Shown piece after piece: positions 24,537 to 31,660 of a stretch of 64,000 nucleotides of DNA. Made by a program: the position numbers and the translations under genes. The stretch is from contig DFNH01000032.1 in the NCBI GenBank assembly GCA_002375985.1, positions 1 to 64,000 on the forward strand. The letters run 5' to 3'. Numbering within the stretch: position 1 is the first letter of the stretch; each line of letters begins with the position of its first letter. Origin of the DNA: Firmicutes bacterium UBA3572 (GTDB taxonomy: Bacteria > Bacillota > Desulfotomaculia > Desulfotomaculales > Desulforudaceae). The notes under the pieces were generated by a model that searched no databases, had not been told where the DNA came from, and was given only the letters and a program-made list of their open reading frames with translations.

Positions 24537-25946
24537 TCAGGTGTACCGTGTAACGGTGAACCGGTAAACGGTCACCGGAGCGTCCGGGGGTAGGCCGGCC
24601 TTTTCGCGGCAAATGGCCAACTGCTTTTCCACCGTATCCACGCCCTCCAGGTCGGGCAACAGCACCCCCGAACGACCGTCGTGGGTGACCAACACCCCAT
24701 ACTTCTTGGGGTCCAGGGTGGAAAGATCGTCCACCGGTTCCAACGGCGAAAGTACGTCCACCGTGTACTCCAGTTCGTCGAGTTCGTCCCGGCGCACCGG
24801 CGGGAAACGCGGGTCGTGGCGTGCCGCGGCCACGGCGTTTTGTAACACCTCTTCAACAACGGTGGGCATCGTCGGCTCAATGGTCCCGATGCAACCCCGC
24901 AGGCGGCCGTGCTTCTTAATAGAAACAAAACACCCGGCGGGCCGCCGAAACTCCGGCGGCGCATCTCCCACCACCGGACGGTCGGGATTGCGCCTAAAAA
25001 GGCTTTCTACCCGCTCCCGGGCCAACCGCACCAAATAACTCTCTCCCGCACGGCTGTCTTTCCCATCGCGGGCATGGTTTTCCTGCGGCTCACCGCTCTT
25101 GCTCCGACCCGCGTGCGGTTCACCGGGGGTAAATACGGCCACCGTGTAGCCCACACCAAAGGGAGCCTCGTAAGAAAGCACCTCCGGCCGGAAATCCAGG
25201 CCGTCCAGCGCGCCCAGCATCATGATGATCGGTCGCAAACCGCACTCCCCGGCTTCCTCGGCGAGGTTCTCATCCAGGGTCAGCATGCCCCGGACGTCTC
25301 CCTTCCGGAGCAGGTCGACCACCAGGGCGTCGAATTCCCGGCCCCGCGGACTGTACCCGGCGGGTGCGTCGGGGGTAAGCCGGTGGGACAGGTCGCCGCT
25401 GGCCACCAGGACTACCTTCCTATTCAAGGCTTCGGCCGCATCCCTTACGACCCGGCCGAAAAGGTATAACCGGGTGCGCGGCAGATAACAAATACCCGCC
25501 GCCACCATCGGCAGCTCTACGCCCGCCCGCCGCAGCCAGTACAGGGGCGCCGTCACCCCGTGATCAAGAACGGTCGCTGCTTGCCGCCCGTAAATGCGGG
25601 CTGCTTTTTCGTCCACTGCCACCGTGGCCAAACCGAAGACCTCGCTCTTCGCACGGATAGCAGCCGCCAGTTCCAGGTCGTTCGGCAGGTCAAAAACGAC
25701 CTCCGGAGCACCGAAGTGGGCCAAATCCCCCCGCAACCGGAGCGTAAAGCACAAGCCCACAGCGTCACCGAACACCGACCCGTGGGGTGTAATCAGCACC
25801 AAGGTTTCGGCACCGACCGCCGTAATCCGGCGGCCCAACTCCAGCAAGGCCTCCTGGGAGGCCGCGGTCTCCGCCGCCCTCGGACCACCCACCTCCGGTA
25901 CCATCACCGGCGGATGGGGCACGATACCACACAATACCACACCCAT
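24537..25946 (-). CDS. Fused AmmeMemoRadiSam proteins B (Memo-like) and A (AMMECR1)
   Basis: 469 residues. Residues 1 to about 275 form a Memo/LigB-dioxygenase-like domain, with metal-ligand-type histidines in IVPHPPVMVPEVGG, LITPHGSVFGD and VLVASGDLSHRLTPDAP. A charged linker follows at about 276-310. The rest is an AMMECR1 domain (CFVSIKKHGRLRGCIGTIEPTMPTVVEEVLQNAVAAARHDPRFPPV...LDELEYTVDVLSPLE). The parts are often separate genes, so this fusion implies a fixed 1:1 complex. Human homologues of both domains exist (MEMO1, AMMECR1), but the bacterial substrate is unknown. Start: GTG or ATG at 25946. It is upstream of amrS on the same strand. Confidence 0.9.
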   Translation of the reverse strand: MGVVLCGIVPHPPVMVPEVGGPRAAETAASQEALLELGRRITAVGAETLVLITPHGSVFGDAVGLCFTLRLRGDLAHFGAPEVVFDLPNDLELAAAIRAKSEVFGLATVAVDEKAARIYGRQAATVLDHGVTAPLYWLRRAGVELPMVAAGICYLPRTRLYLFGRVVRDAAEALNRKVVLVASGDLSHRLTPDAPAGYSPRGREFDALVVDLLRKGDVRGMLTLDENLAEEAGECGLRPIIMMLGALDGLDFRPEVLSYEAPFGVGYTVAVFTPGEPHAGRSKSGEPQENHARDGKDSRAGESYLVRLARERVESLFRRNPDRPVVGDAPPEFRRPAGCFVSIKKHGRLRGCIGTIEPTMPTVVEEVLQNAVAAARHDPRFPPVRRDELDELEYTVDVLSPLEPVDDLSTLDPKKYGVLVTHDGRSGVLLPDLEGVDTVEKQLAICREKAGLPPDAPVTVYRFTVTRYT

Positions 25947-25984
25947 AGCTCTGGCCTCCCCCGATGGCGATTATCTGGATTATT

Positions 25985-26662
25985 CTACCCCAGCAACAAA
26001 CTTTTTACCAGCCCGCTGTAAATAAAGTAAACCCCCAGAAACACCAGGAAGGAGCCACACACCGCCAAAACGCCCCGGTATATAACCGGAGTTAAAAAGC
26101 GCCCGCTTCCGACCACAGCTCCGGCCACCAGGCAGTACCAGGCCAAATCGGCCAGGATATGCCCCGTGTAAAAGGCGGCTAAACCAGCAATACCGCGCTC
26201 CAGCGAAAGGGTAATGTAACTCAGACCGATGGTCGCCCACCAAAGGGTGAAGTACGGATTGGAGAGGCTAGTAACAATTCCCAAGCCCAGCAGCCGCGCC
26301 GTGCCGTTGAACTGACGCGCCGGGCGCTCCGGTCTCGCCCGGGGTTCACGGGCCACCGCCAGTTCGACCCGGCCCAAGAGTGCATCCCGGCCGATGGTGA
26401 AGCCCATCCAAAGCAGAAAGCTACCGCCCACGGTAGCGATGACGGCAGTCACCTCGGTCCGCACCAGGAACGTCGCCAGCCCGGTCGTGAGAGCCACGAC
26501 CAGAACGGCCTCCAGGATGCCGTGTCCGGCGATCAGAAGCGGGCCGGCCCGGAAACCGCACCGGGCGCTTTCGGCGATAGTTACGGTAAGGAGGGGCCCG
26601 GGCACCATCGCCCCGGTCAATCCCACAATCAGCGAGGTTAGAAAGATCATCTCGAGAGACAA
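25985..26662 (-). CDS. LysE-family amino acid or metabolite exporter
   Basis: About 225 residues with six membrane segments. The family start FLTSLIVGLTGAMVPGPLLTVTIAESARCGFRAG, with the conserved PGP motif, is clear, and TSLSNPYFTLWWATIGLSY is the second half signature. LysE proteins export basic amino acids, homoserine/threonine or other small metabolites; the substrate here is not predictable. The start is set at TTG 26662 with AAGGTG upstream; an ATG at 26650 is also possible. It is upstream of the amr genes in the same direction (39-base gap), so it may be cotranscribed, and is divergent from the SDH protease gene. Confidence 0.85.
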   Translation of the reverse strand: MSLEMIFLTSLIVGLTGAMVPGPLLTVTIAESARCGFRAGPLLIAGHGILEAVLVVALTTGLATFLVRTEVTAVIATVGGSFLLWMGFTIGRDALLGRVELAVAREPRARPERPARQFNGTARLLGLGIVTSLSNPYFTLWWATIGLSYITLSLERGIAGLAAFYTGHILADLAWYCLVAGAVVGSGRFLTPVIYRGVLAVCGSFLVFLGVYFIYSGLVKSLLLG

Positions 26663-26815
26663 ACCGGTCACCTTCCGAAGAATAAGGAACACGCCCGGGG
26701 TAAAAAACGGCCCGGTCGCACAGAATATACAAACAACATCTTATCACATCCCGGAGGAACAGGCGCTAACGAAATTCCTCGGAGAGTGGGAAACCGAACG
26801 CTGAGGAGGGCCGCC

Positions 26816-27658
26816 GTGGGCATCACTCCTTTTGAAATCTTCTGGATCCTGCTGATCCTGACCGCGCTTTTACCGGTGGTCCGACAGCGCCAGATTCACA
26901 AAGCACGGATTAAACTGATCCGTAAAATCGAAAAAGCGCGCGGCTCCCGCCTGATTACCTTGATTCACCGGCAGGAATTGATCAGCCTCTTCGGCATCCC
27001 GCTGACCCGTTTCATCAATGTCGAAGATTCCGAGCAGGTTCTGCGGGCCATCCGCCTGACCCCTCCGAACCTGCCCATCGATTTGGTGGTGCATACGCCG
27101 GGCGGGCTGGTACTGGCCGCCGAACAGATCGCCCGCGCTCTGCTCCGGCATCCGGCCAAGGTCACGGTCATGGTGCCCCACTTCGCCATGTCCGGAGGCA
27201 CGCTGATCGCCCTGGCCGCCGACGAGATCATCATGGACGAAAACGCGGTGCTCGGCCCCATCGACCCCCAGTTGGGGCAACTCCCGGCGGCCTCCATTGT
27301 CGAGGCCGTACGCATCAAAGGCAAGGAACGGGTGTCCGACCGTACCCTGTTCATGGCCGATATCTCGTCCAAGGCTCTGCGACAGGTGGAAGACTTCGCC
27401 TACCACCTGTTGGCACGCAAAATGGAGGCGTCCACCGCGCGGGAGGTGGCCTATACCCTTGCCTCCGGCCAGTGGACGCACGACTATCCAATCACCGCGG
27501 AGAAATTGCAAGCCCTGGGCCTGCCGGTTACTACCGGGCTGTCCCGCGACGTATACCGGCTGATGGAAATGTATCCCCAACCCGGCCAACGCCGTCCGTC
27601 GGTGCAGTTTATTCCGGTACCTTATGAAGACGAAGAAGAGGAGCGCCGCCGCAAGTAG
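26816..27658 (+). CDS. SDH-family (ClpP-fold) membrane-anchored serine protease
   Basis: 280 residues. An N-terminal membrane helix (ITPFEIFWILLILTALLPVV) is followed by a coiled segment and a ClpP/crotonase-fold domain. LVVHTPGGLVLAAEQIARAL forms the oxyanion region and VPHFAMSGGTLIALAADEIIMDENAVLGPIDPQLGQ carries the probable catalytic serine and a conserved Asp-Glu-rich strand. It belongs to the serine dehydrogenase proteinase (SDH, DUF114) group related to SppA. The likely role is membrane-associated proteolysis; its target is unknown. Start: GTG 26816 with GAGGAGGG upstream. It is divergent from the LysE gene. Confidence 0.88.
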   Translation: MGITPFEIFWILLILTALLPVVRQRQIHKARIKLIRKIEKARGSRLITLIHRQELISLFGIPLTRFINVEDSEQVLRAIRLTPPNLPIDLVVHTPGGLVLAAEQIARALLRHPAKVTVMVPHFAMSGGTLIALAADEIIMDENAVLGPIDPQLGQLPAASIVEAVRIKGKERVSDRTLFMADISSKALRQVEDFAYHLLARKMEASTAREVAYTLASGQWTHDYPITAEKLQALGLPVTTGLSRDVYRLMEMYPQPGQRRPSVQFIPVPYEDEEEERRRK

Positions 27659-27675
27659 ACGCTCCGGGTCGCGTT

Positions 27676-27999
27676 TTACTCTTCGGCGGCGGCGGGCGTA
27701 ACGTCTGCCTCGCCGTCCCCTTCATTCTTCACCACCGATACCCGCACACGCGCCCGGTGGGGCAGATAGTGCCAGACCAACACGCTGAAATGATCACGCG
27801 TTCCGGGCGCTACCTGGTGCACTTCTACCACCTTTTCCCCGTCGACCCAGGTACGTGTCTTGTATTCCAGGGTTTGGCTTAAGTAGGGCTCCACCCGGGC
27901 CTTGATTTCCTCGGGTGCGTCGTCATCCAGGAAAGTATGCTTGCCGTCAAAACAGAGACGGCAGTGCAGTGTGCCCAGTTCCAGACGGGCTACCAGCAT
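27676..27999 (-). CDS. Hypothetical protein, small soluble
   Basis: About 107 residues, not assigned to a family. The N-terminal part is beta-rich with two cysteines (LVARLELGTLHCRLCFDGKHTFLDDDAPEE), followed by a likely helix (EIKARVEPYL) and a strand-rich end (HFSVLVWHYLPHRARVRVSVV) with an acidic tail. No signal peptide or membrane segment. Of two nearby ATGs, 27999 has the better distance to the GGGGGG ribosome site than 28005. It converges with the SDH protease gene with a 17-base gap. Codon use is like its neighbours, so it is probably a real gene. Confidence 0.7.
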   Translation of the reverse strand: MLVARLELGTLHCRLCFDGKHTFLDDDAPEEIKARVEPYLSQTLEYKTRTWVDGEKVVEVHQVAPGTRDHFSVLVWHYLPHRARVRVSVVKNEGDGEADVTPAAAEE

Positions 28000-28193
28000 C
28001 GGCATCCCCCCGATATTCCCTGCACATTACCCATTATGCCGTCCAGGCGGTGTACATTATGCCATTATGCTTGGTAGTTCGCCTAACGGTGTCAAAACCC
28101 TTCCGTTCTCCGAATCGACAGTCGCCTGTGCAAGAGCACCATGGTAAGCAACTTGGTCGGAAGAATCATCGTTTGGCACCCTGAAAAAGCAAA

Positions 28194-28211
28194 AACGCCA
28201 ACCTTGGCGTT
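28194..28211 (-). terminator. Intrinsic terminator after the 27-residue membrane peptide gene
   Basis: AACGCC (28194-28199) pairs with GGCGTT (28206-28211). On the minus strand the stem is followed by TTTTTGCTTTTT. It lies about 75 bases downstream of the stop at 28284. Confidence 0.7.
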
Positions 28212-28283
28212 TATCATCTAGGAAAAACCCCACAATGGCAAGTATATTGCTGGAACCTTGGCCCCGGTGCAATCTCAGACCGC

Positions 28284-28367
28284 TTAACTCATGACGATGA
28301 CCATTATGTAGCAGAAAACGGCCAGACCGATAAACAAAAACATACTTGGGTTTTTCCATTCCAGCAT
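28284..28367 (-). CDS. Predicted 27-residue single-pass membrane peptide
   Basis: The minus strand encodes MLEWKNPSMFLFIGLAVFCY followed by IMVIVMS and a TAA stop. Residues 9-26 form one strongly hydrophobic helix after a short charged N terminus. A TCTGGAGGG ribosome site lies about 10 bases upstream of the ATG at 28367, and an intrinsic terminator follows at 28194-28211, so the unit looks like a complete tiny gene. A longer frame overlapping it (28057-28359) lacks a properly spaced ribosome site and protein-like composition. Function unknown; could be a small regulatory or membrane-complex subunit. Confidence 0.6.
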   Translation of the reverse strand: MLEWKNPSMFLFIGLAVFCYIMVIVMS

Positions 28368-28497
28368 TGCGATTGTACCCTCCAGACTAATTGGTTAAAA
28401 ACATTTTAGCCCCAAAAAAGTGTTTTTTCAAGACCTTGGACCAAAATTCAGGCCGGTGGCGCACCCTCATCAGGCTCAGGCGGCAGCACCTTCCGGT

Positions 28498-29634
28498 TCA
28501 TACAAGCTCCTCAACGCCACCAGGACCCTGCTCCGGGAGGGTACGGGTGACAAGCTGCACCATGGCTCTATCCGCATCCCAGGATACCGCGTACCCCAAT
28601 TCTTCGCCGAGCCGGCGCAGGGGGAGATACGACCGTCCGCCGTACAGGACCAAGCCGCTGTCCGCATCCAGGCGCAAGACCTCCTCTCCGGCCCCCAGGA
28701 TCCGGACGGCTCTTTCCGCGGGTAACCACTGTACGGCATAACCCGGTAGAAAATCCACAAACCCCCGCACCGGTACCAGAAACCGCCCGTCCCGGTTCAG
28801 CACCCCGGAAAGAACGACCGGCTCCCCGTCCACCTCGACCGTCAAACGGTAAAAGGGGTCATCCTGGTAAGCATACACCCGCCGGGAGACCTCCCGTATC
28901 GTCGCGCACGCGTAACTGTAGCCCGGCGCATTCCGGCTCAGGACCACGATGATGTAAGGTCGGTATGGATGTTCAACGATCCCGCCGTCGTGCCAGCTTC
29001 CCTGTGCCGGCCAGTTGCCGGTCTTGTGCGCCACCGGGATACCCGGGGGTAAAGCGGCCGGAATCCGGTCCCGGTACACTGTGTTGCGCAAATAACTCAG
29101 GAGACGCTCCCCGTGTTCCGGCTGCTCCCCGGCAAAGGCCAGTACGGCGCGAAAATAAAGGGCCAGATCTTCCGCACAGGTCACATTGTCCCGGTCGCTG
29201 ACGGCGGTAGCGCCAAGCCCGCGCATAAAGGCCACCACGTTGCTTCGGCCCAGGTAGCCCAGAAGCATGTTGGTGGCCACATTATCGCTGTATACAATGG
29301 AATCCCGCGCCAGCCGCTCGATGCGGAAGGAACTGCCGAACGGCTTCAGGTGGAGATAGCCGGTACCGCCTTCATAGTGCGTCTCCCGGTAGGTGAGGTA
29401 CAGATTGGGGTTTACCCGCCCGGCGGCGATTTCCCCAAACAGGTATAGGTTGAGCGGAACCTTGAAAGTGCTGGCCCCGTGGAAAGACGCCCGGGCGTTA
29501 TAGCCAAAGGTTGAGCCGGTGCGCAGGTCCTCAAAGAAAAAGCCGTACTCCCCCGCCCTTCCGTCCAGGAAAGCCGCCAACTCCTCACGCAGCGGTTCGT
29601 AGTCCACGGCCGCACCGGCTTCGGCGAAGGCCAC
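28498..29634 (-). CDS. Class A beta-lactamase-like serine hydrolase with C-terminal copper-amine-oxidase-like (SLAP) domain
   Basis: About 378 residues from the first GTG, 397 with the likely signal peptide. All three serine beta-lactamase elements are present: STFK (SxxK) in FHGASTFKVPLNLYLF, SDN in IVYSDNVATNML and KTG in PVAHKTGNW. The last 110 residues (VEVDGEPVVLSGVLNRDGRFLVPVRGFVDFL...GGRSYLPLRRLGEELGYAVSWD) match copper-amine-oxidase N-terminal-like cell-wall domains. It may be a secreted beta-lactamase or a peptidoglycan hydrolase. In frame upstream lies RKAFFLLAFVAVGLWSAVAFA, a clear signal peptide, but with no ATG, GTG or TTG; candidate starts are ATT 29691 or CTG 29703 next to GGGAG. 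Confidence 0.85.
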   Translation of the reverse strand: MAFAEAGAAVDYEPLREELAAFLDGRAGEYGFFFEDLRTGSTFGYNARASFHGASTFKVPLNLYLFGEIAAGRVNPNLYLTYRETHYEGGTGYLHLKPFGSSFRIERLARDSIVYSDNVATNMLLGYLGRSNVVAFMRGLGATAVSDRDNVTCAEDLALYFRAVLAFAGEQPEHGERLLSYLRNTVYRDRIPAALPPGIPVAHKTGNWPAQGSWHDGGIVEHPYRPYIIVVLSRNAPGYSYACATIREVSRRVYAYQDDPFYRLTVEVDGEPVVLSGVLNRDGRFLVPVRGFVDFLPGYAVQWLPAERAVRILGAGEEVLRLDADSGLVLYGGRSYLPLRRLGEELGYAVSWDADRAMVQLVTRTLPEQGPGGVEELV

Positions 29635-29796
29635 GGCGCTCCAGAGCCCGACCGCAACAAAAGCCAGCAGAAAAAACGCCTTACGGATAATAACAACTCC
29701 CAGCCCGATGGCTTCTTACTATCTATCTTTCTTTCGGCTCGGGACTTCCTGATTCCTCCTGCTCCGAAACGGTTTCTGATTTTTAAATCAACAATA

Positions 29797-30588
29797 TTAG
29801 GGGGCCAGGGTTTTCGGTTTTTCACGGAGGAAAGTCTCGATGATCTTTTCGTCCACCCACCTGACGGTGGGGGTAGCCTGCTCGGCCAGGTATTTTACAA
29901 TGCCGGAGAAGATAGCAAAGGCCATCCGGTCCTGATAAGCCGGATCCTGCAGCAGCTTGAATTCCCTGGAATTGGTCACAAAACCAATTTCCACGATCAC
30001 GGCAGGCATGCTGGTGTTCCGCCCGATATAAAAGTCACCCTGTGTTGGCTTGCGATCGGTATTCCCGAGTAAGCGCACAATCTCCGCCATGATCGCCTGG
30101 CTCAACTTAGCGGCTTCTTCAGCGCCGGCCTGGGAAAAGGTCTGGGCCCCGCGCTGACTGGGGTTTCGAGGATAGCTGTTGGCGTGGATACTGATAAAGA
30201 GGTCAGCCTGATTATCCTCGGCCAGTTTCACCCGGAGGGCAAGGTCCTCCCGGTAGCGGCTGCCCATACGCTGGTCGCCGTCCCTGGTTAGGTGTACGGT
30301 GGCGCCGGCCTGACGCAGATACTCGGCAAGCCTCAGGGCAACCGCCAGGTTAACGTCCTTTTCGGCGACCGGACCGGAACCTGCGCCGGTATCAATACCG
30401 CCATGGCCGGCGTCGACCACGATCACTTTGCCGGCTAAAACCCAAGACAAGGCGGCCGTAGTTCGCTGCTCCAGGTGGTGATTTAGCGCCCGGTAGGTCT
30501 GCGCAAAACCAAATAAGACCATCAAGATTAAGGCCAGTACCAGCAAATGGCGCAGACCAAGGCGGTATACACCAATCCAGACCGGCAT
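29797..30588 (-). CDS. cwlD: N-acetylmuramoyl-L-alanine amidase, CwlD-like
   Basis: 263 residues: an N-terminal membrane anchor or signal (LRHLLVLALILMVLFGFAQ), then an Amidase_3 domain with zinc ligands in VIVVDAGHGGIDTGAGS, the E in EKDVNLAV and H in LFISIHANSYP, and the catalytic Glu in VIVEIGFVTNSREF. CwlD acts during spore cortex formation, cutting peptide side chains so that muramic lactam can form, which fits a spore-former. Start ATG 30588 with a GAGGGGG site. It follows the rpsI gene on the same strand with a 66-base gap, an arrangement found in Firmicutes (rplM-rpsI-cwlD). Confidence 0.93.
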   Translation of the reverse strand: MPVWIGVYRLGLRHLLVLALILMVLFGFAQTYRALNHHLEQRTTAALSWVLAGKVIVVDAGHGGIDTGAGSGPVAEKDVNLAVALRLAEYLRQAGATVHLTRDGDQRMGSRYREDLALRVKLAEDNQADLFISIHANSYPRNPSQRGAQTFSQAGAEEAAKLSQAIMAEIVRLLGNTDRKPTQGDFYIGRNTSMPAVIVEIGFVTNSREFKLLQDPAYQDRMAFAIFSGIVKYLAEQATPTVRWVDEKIIETFLREKPKTLAP

Positions 30589-30654
30589 AGAGAAACCCCC
30601 TCGGAAAACACACTCTCGGTAAGGAATATGCGTCGTGAGGGGGCTTTATGTTCT

Positions 30655-31047
30655 TTAGCGTTTGGAAAACTGGGGTGCGCGGCGGGCCTTCTTGAGCCCG
30701 TACTTCTTTCTTTCCACCATCCGGGGGTCACGGGTGAGAAAGCCAGCTTTTTTCAGAACCGGCCGCAAGTTGGGGTCGGCCTGGACCAGCGCCCGGGCGA
30801 TACCGAGTTTGAGCGCGCCGGCCTGGCCACTAACGCCGCCGCCGGTGACGGTAGCGCGCACGTCAAACTTGCCGAGCGTACCCGTAGCTTCCAACGGCTG
30901 CCTGACAATCATTTCCAGAGTGTCCCGACCCAAATAACGGCCCAGTTCTCGGCCGTTGACCGTGATGCGCCCCGTACCCGGAGTAAGAAACACCCTGGCG
31001 ATGGCGTTCTTCCGTCTTCCGGTGCCGTAAAACTGGACTTGCGCCAT
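30655..31047 (-). CDS. rpsI: 30S ribosomal protein S9
   Basis: 130 residues. Starts MAQVQFYGTGRRKNAIARVFL and ends with the basic tail ERKKYGLKKARRAPQFSKR that reaches the P-site tRNA; GGGVSGQAGALKLGIARALVQ is the family signature. It starts 2 bases after the end of rplM, the usual L13-S9 pair. Confidence 0.97.
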   Translation of the reverse strand: MAQVQFYGTGRRKNAIARVFLTPGTGRITVNGRELGRYLGRDTLEMIVRQPLEATGTLGKFDVRATVTGGGVSGQAGALKLGIARALVQADPNLRPVLKKAGFLTRDPRMVERKKYGLKKARRAPQFSKR

Positions 31048-31049
31048 CT

Positions 31050-31496
31050 TTAGTCTCTCCCTCCTTTTACGGGTTGCCAGACTTGAGGCTGCTGTGCTTT
31101 ATGCGGGTGGTCGGGTCCGGCGTAAACCTTCAGTTTTTTGGCCATCTTCGCCCCCAGCCGGTTGTGGGGAAGCATGCCGACCACCGCTTTACGCACCGCC
31201 TCTTCCGGTTTCCGAGCCAGGAAGGTACGGTAATCCATAGCCTTCAGCCCGCCCGGATAGCGGGAATGGCGGTAGTAGATTTTATCACGGAGCTTGTTGC
31301 CCGTTAGCACCACCTTCGCGGCGTTGATGATGATCACGTGATCCCCACAATCCACGTGGGGGGTGAAGGTGGGCTTATGCTTACCCCGGAGCAAATAAGC
31401 AGCTTCGGTTGCCAGCCGGCCCAGCGGTTTACCGGCCGCATCCAGCACCAGCCATTTGCGTTCCAATTCTCCGGCCTTGGCCATGTAAGTTTTCAC
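31050..31496 (-). CDS. rplM: 50S ribosomal protein L13
   Basis: 148 residues. MKTYMAKAGELERKWLVLDA at the N terminus and MLPHNRLGAKMAKKLKVYAGPDHPHKAQQP near the end are typical. The start is GTG 31496 with GGAGGG 8 bases upstream. The ATG six bases earlier is too close to that site, and the longer frame overlaps the promoter leader. First gene of the rplM-rpsI pair. Confidence 0.96.
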   Translation of the reverse strand: MKTYMAKAGELERKWLVLDAAGKPLGRLATEAAYLLRGKHKPTFTPHVDCGDHVIIINAAKVVLTGNKLRDKIYYRHSRYPGGLKAMDYRTFLARKPEEAVRKAVVGMLPHNRLGAKMAKKLKVYAGPDHPHKAQQPQVWQPVKGGRD

Positions 31497-31566
31497 GATC
31501 ATTACCCTCCTGCACGGATAAAACCACGAATACAAACTATTTCCGGGTTTGAAGTCATACACTCAC

Positions 31567-31596
31567 ATTTTAATGCAGCCAGTTTTTCAATGTCAA
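31567..31596 (-). promoter_or_regulatory. Promoter of rplM-rpsI
   Basis: On the minus strand TTGACA (31591-31596) and TAAAAT (31567-31572) are 18 bases apart, in the 164-base gap between rnr and rplM. The perfect -35 box suits a ribosomal-protein operon. Confidence 0.7.
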
Positions 31597-31660
31597 GGAA
31601 AAGATCAGGCAACAATTCTCGAAGTAACCCCACTACGCCGGAGGGTAATCCTCAAGCCCG

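Noticed and set aside
28057..28359. A 100-codon minus-strand frame starting MEKPKYVFVYRSGRF.
   Set aside because: The ribosome site is about 19 bases away and fits better the overlapping 27-residue membrane peptide in another frame. The frame also runs through that gene's terminator.
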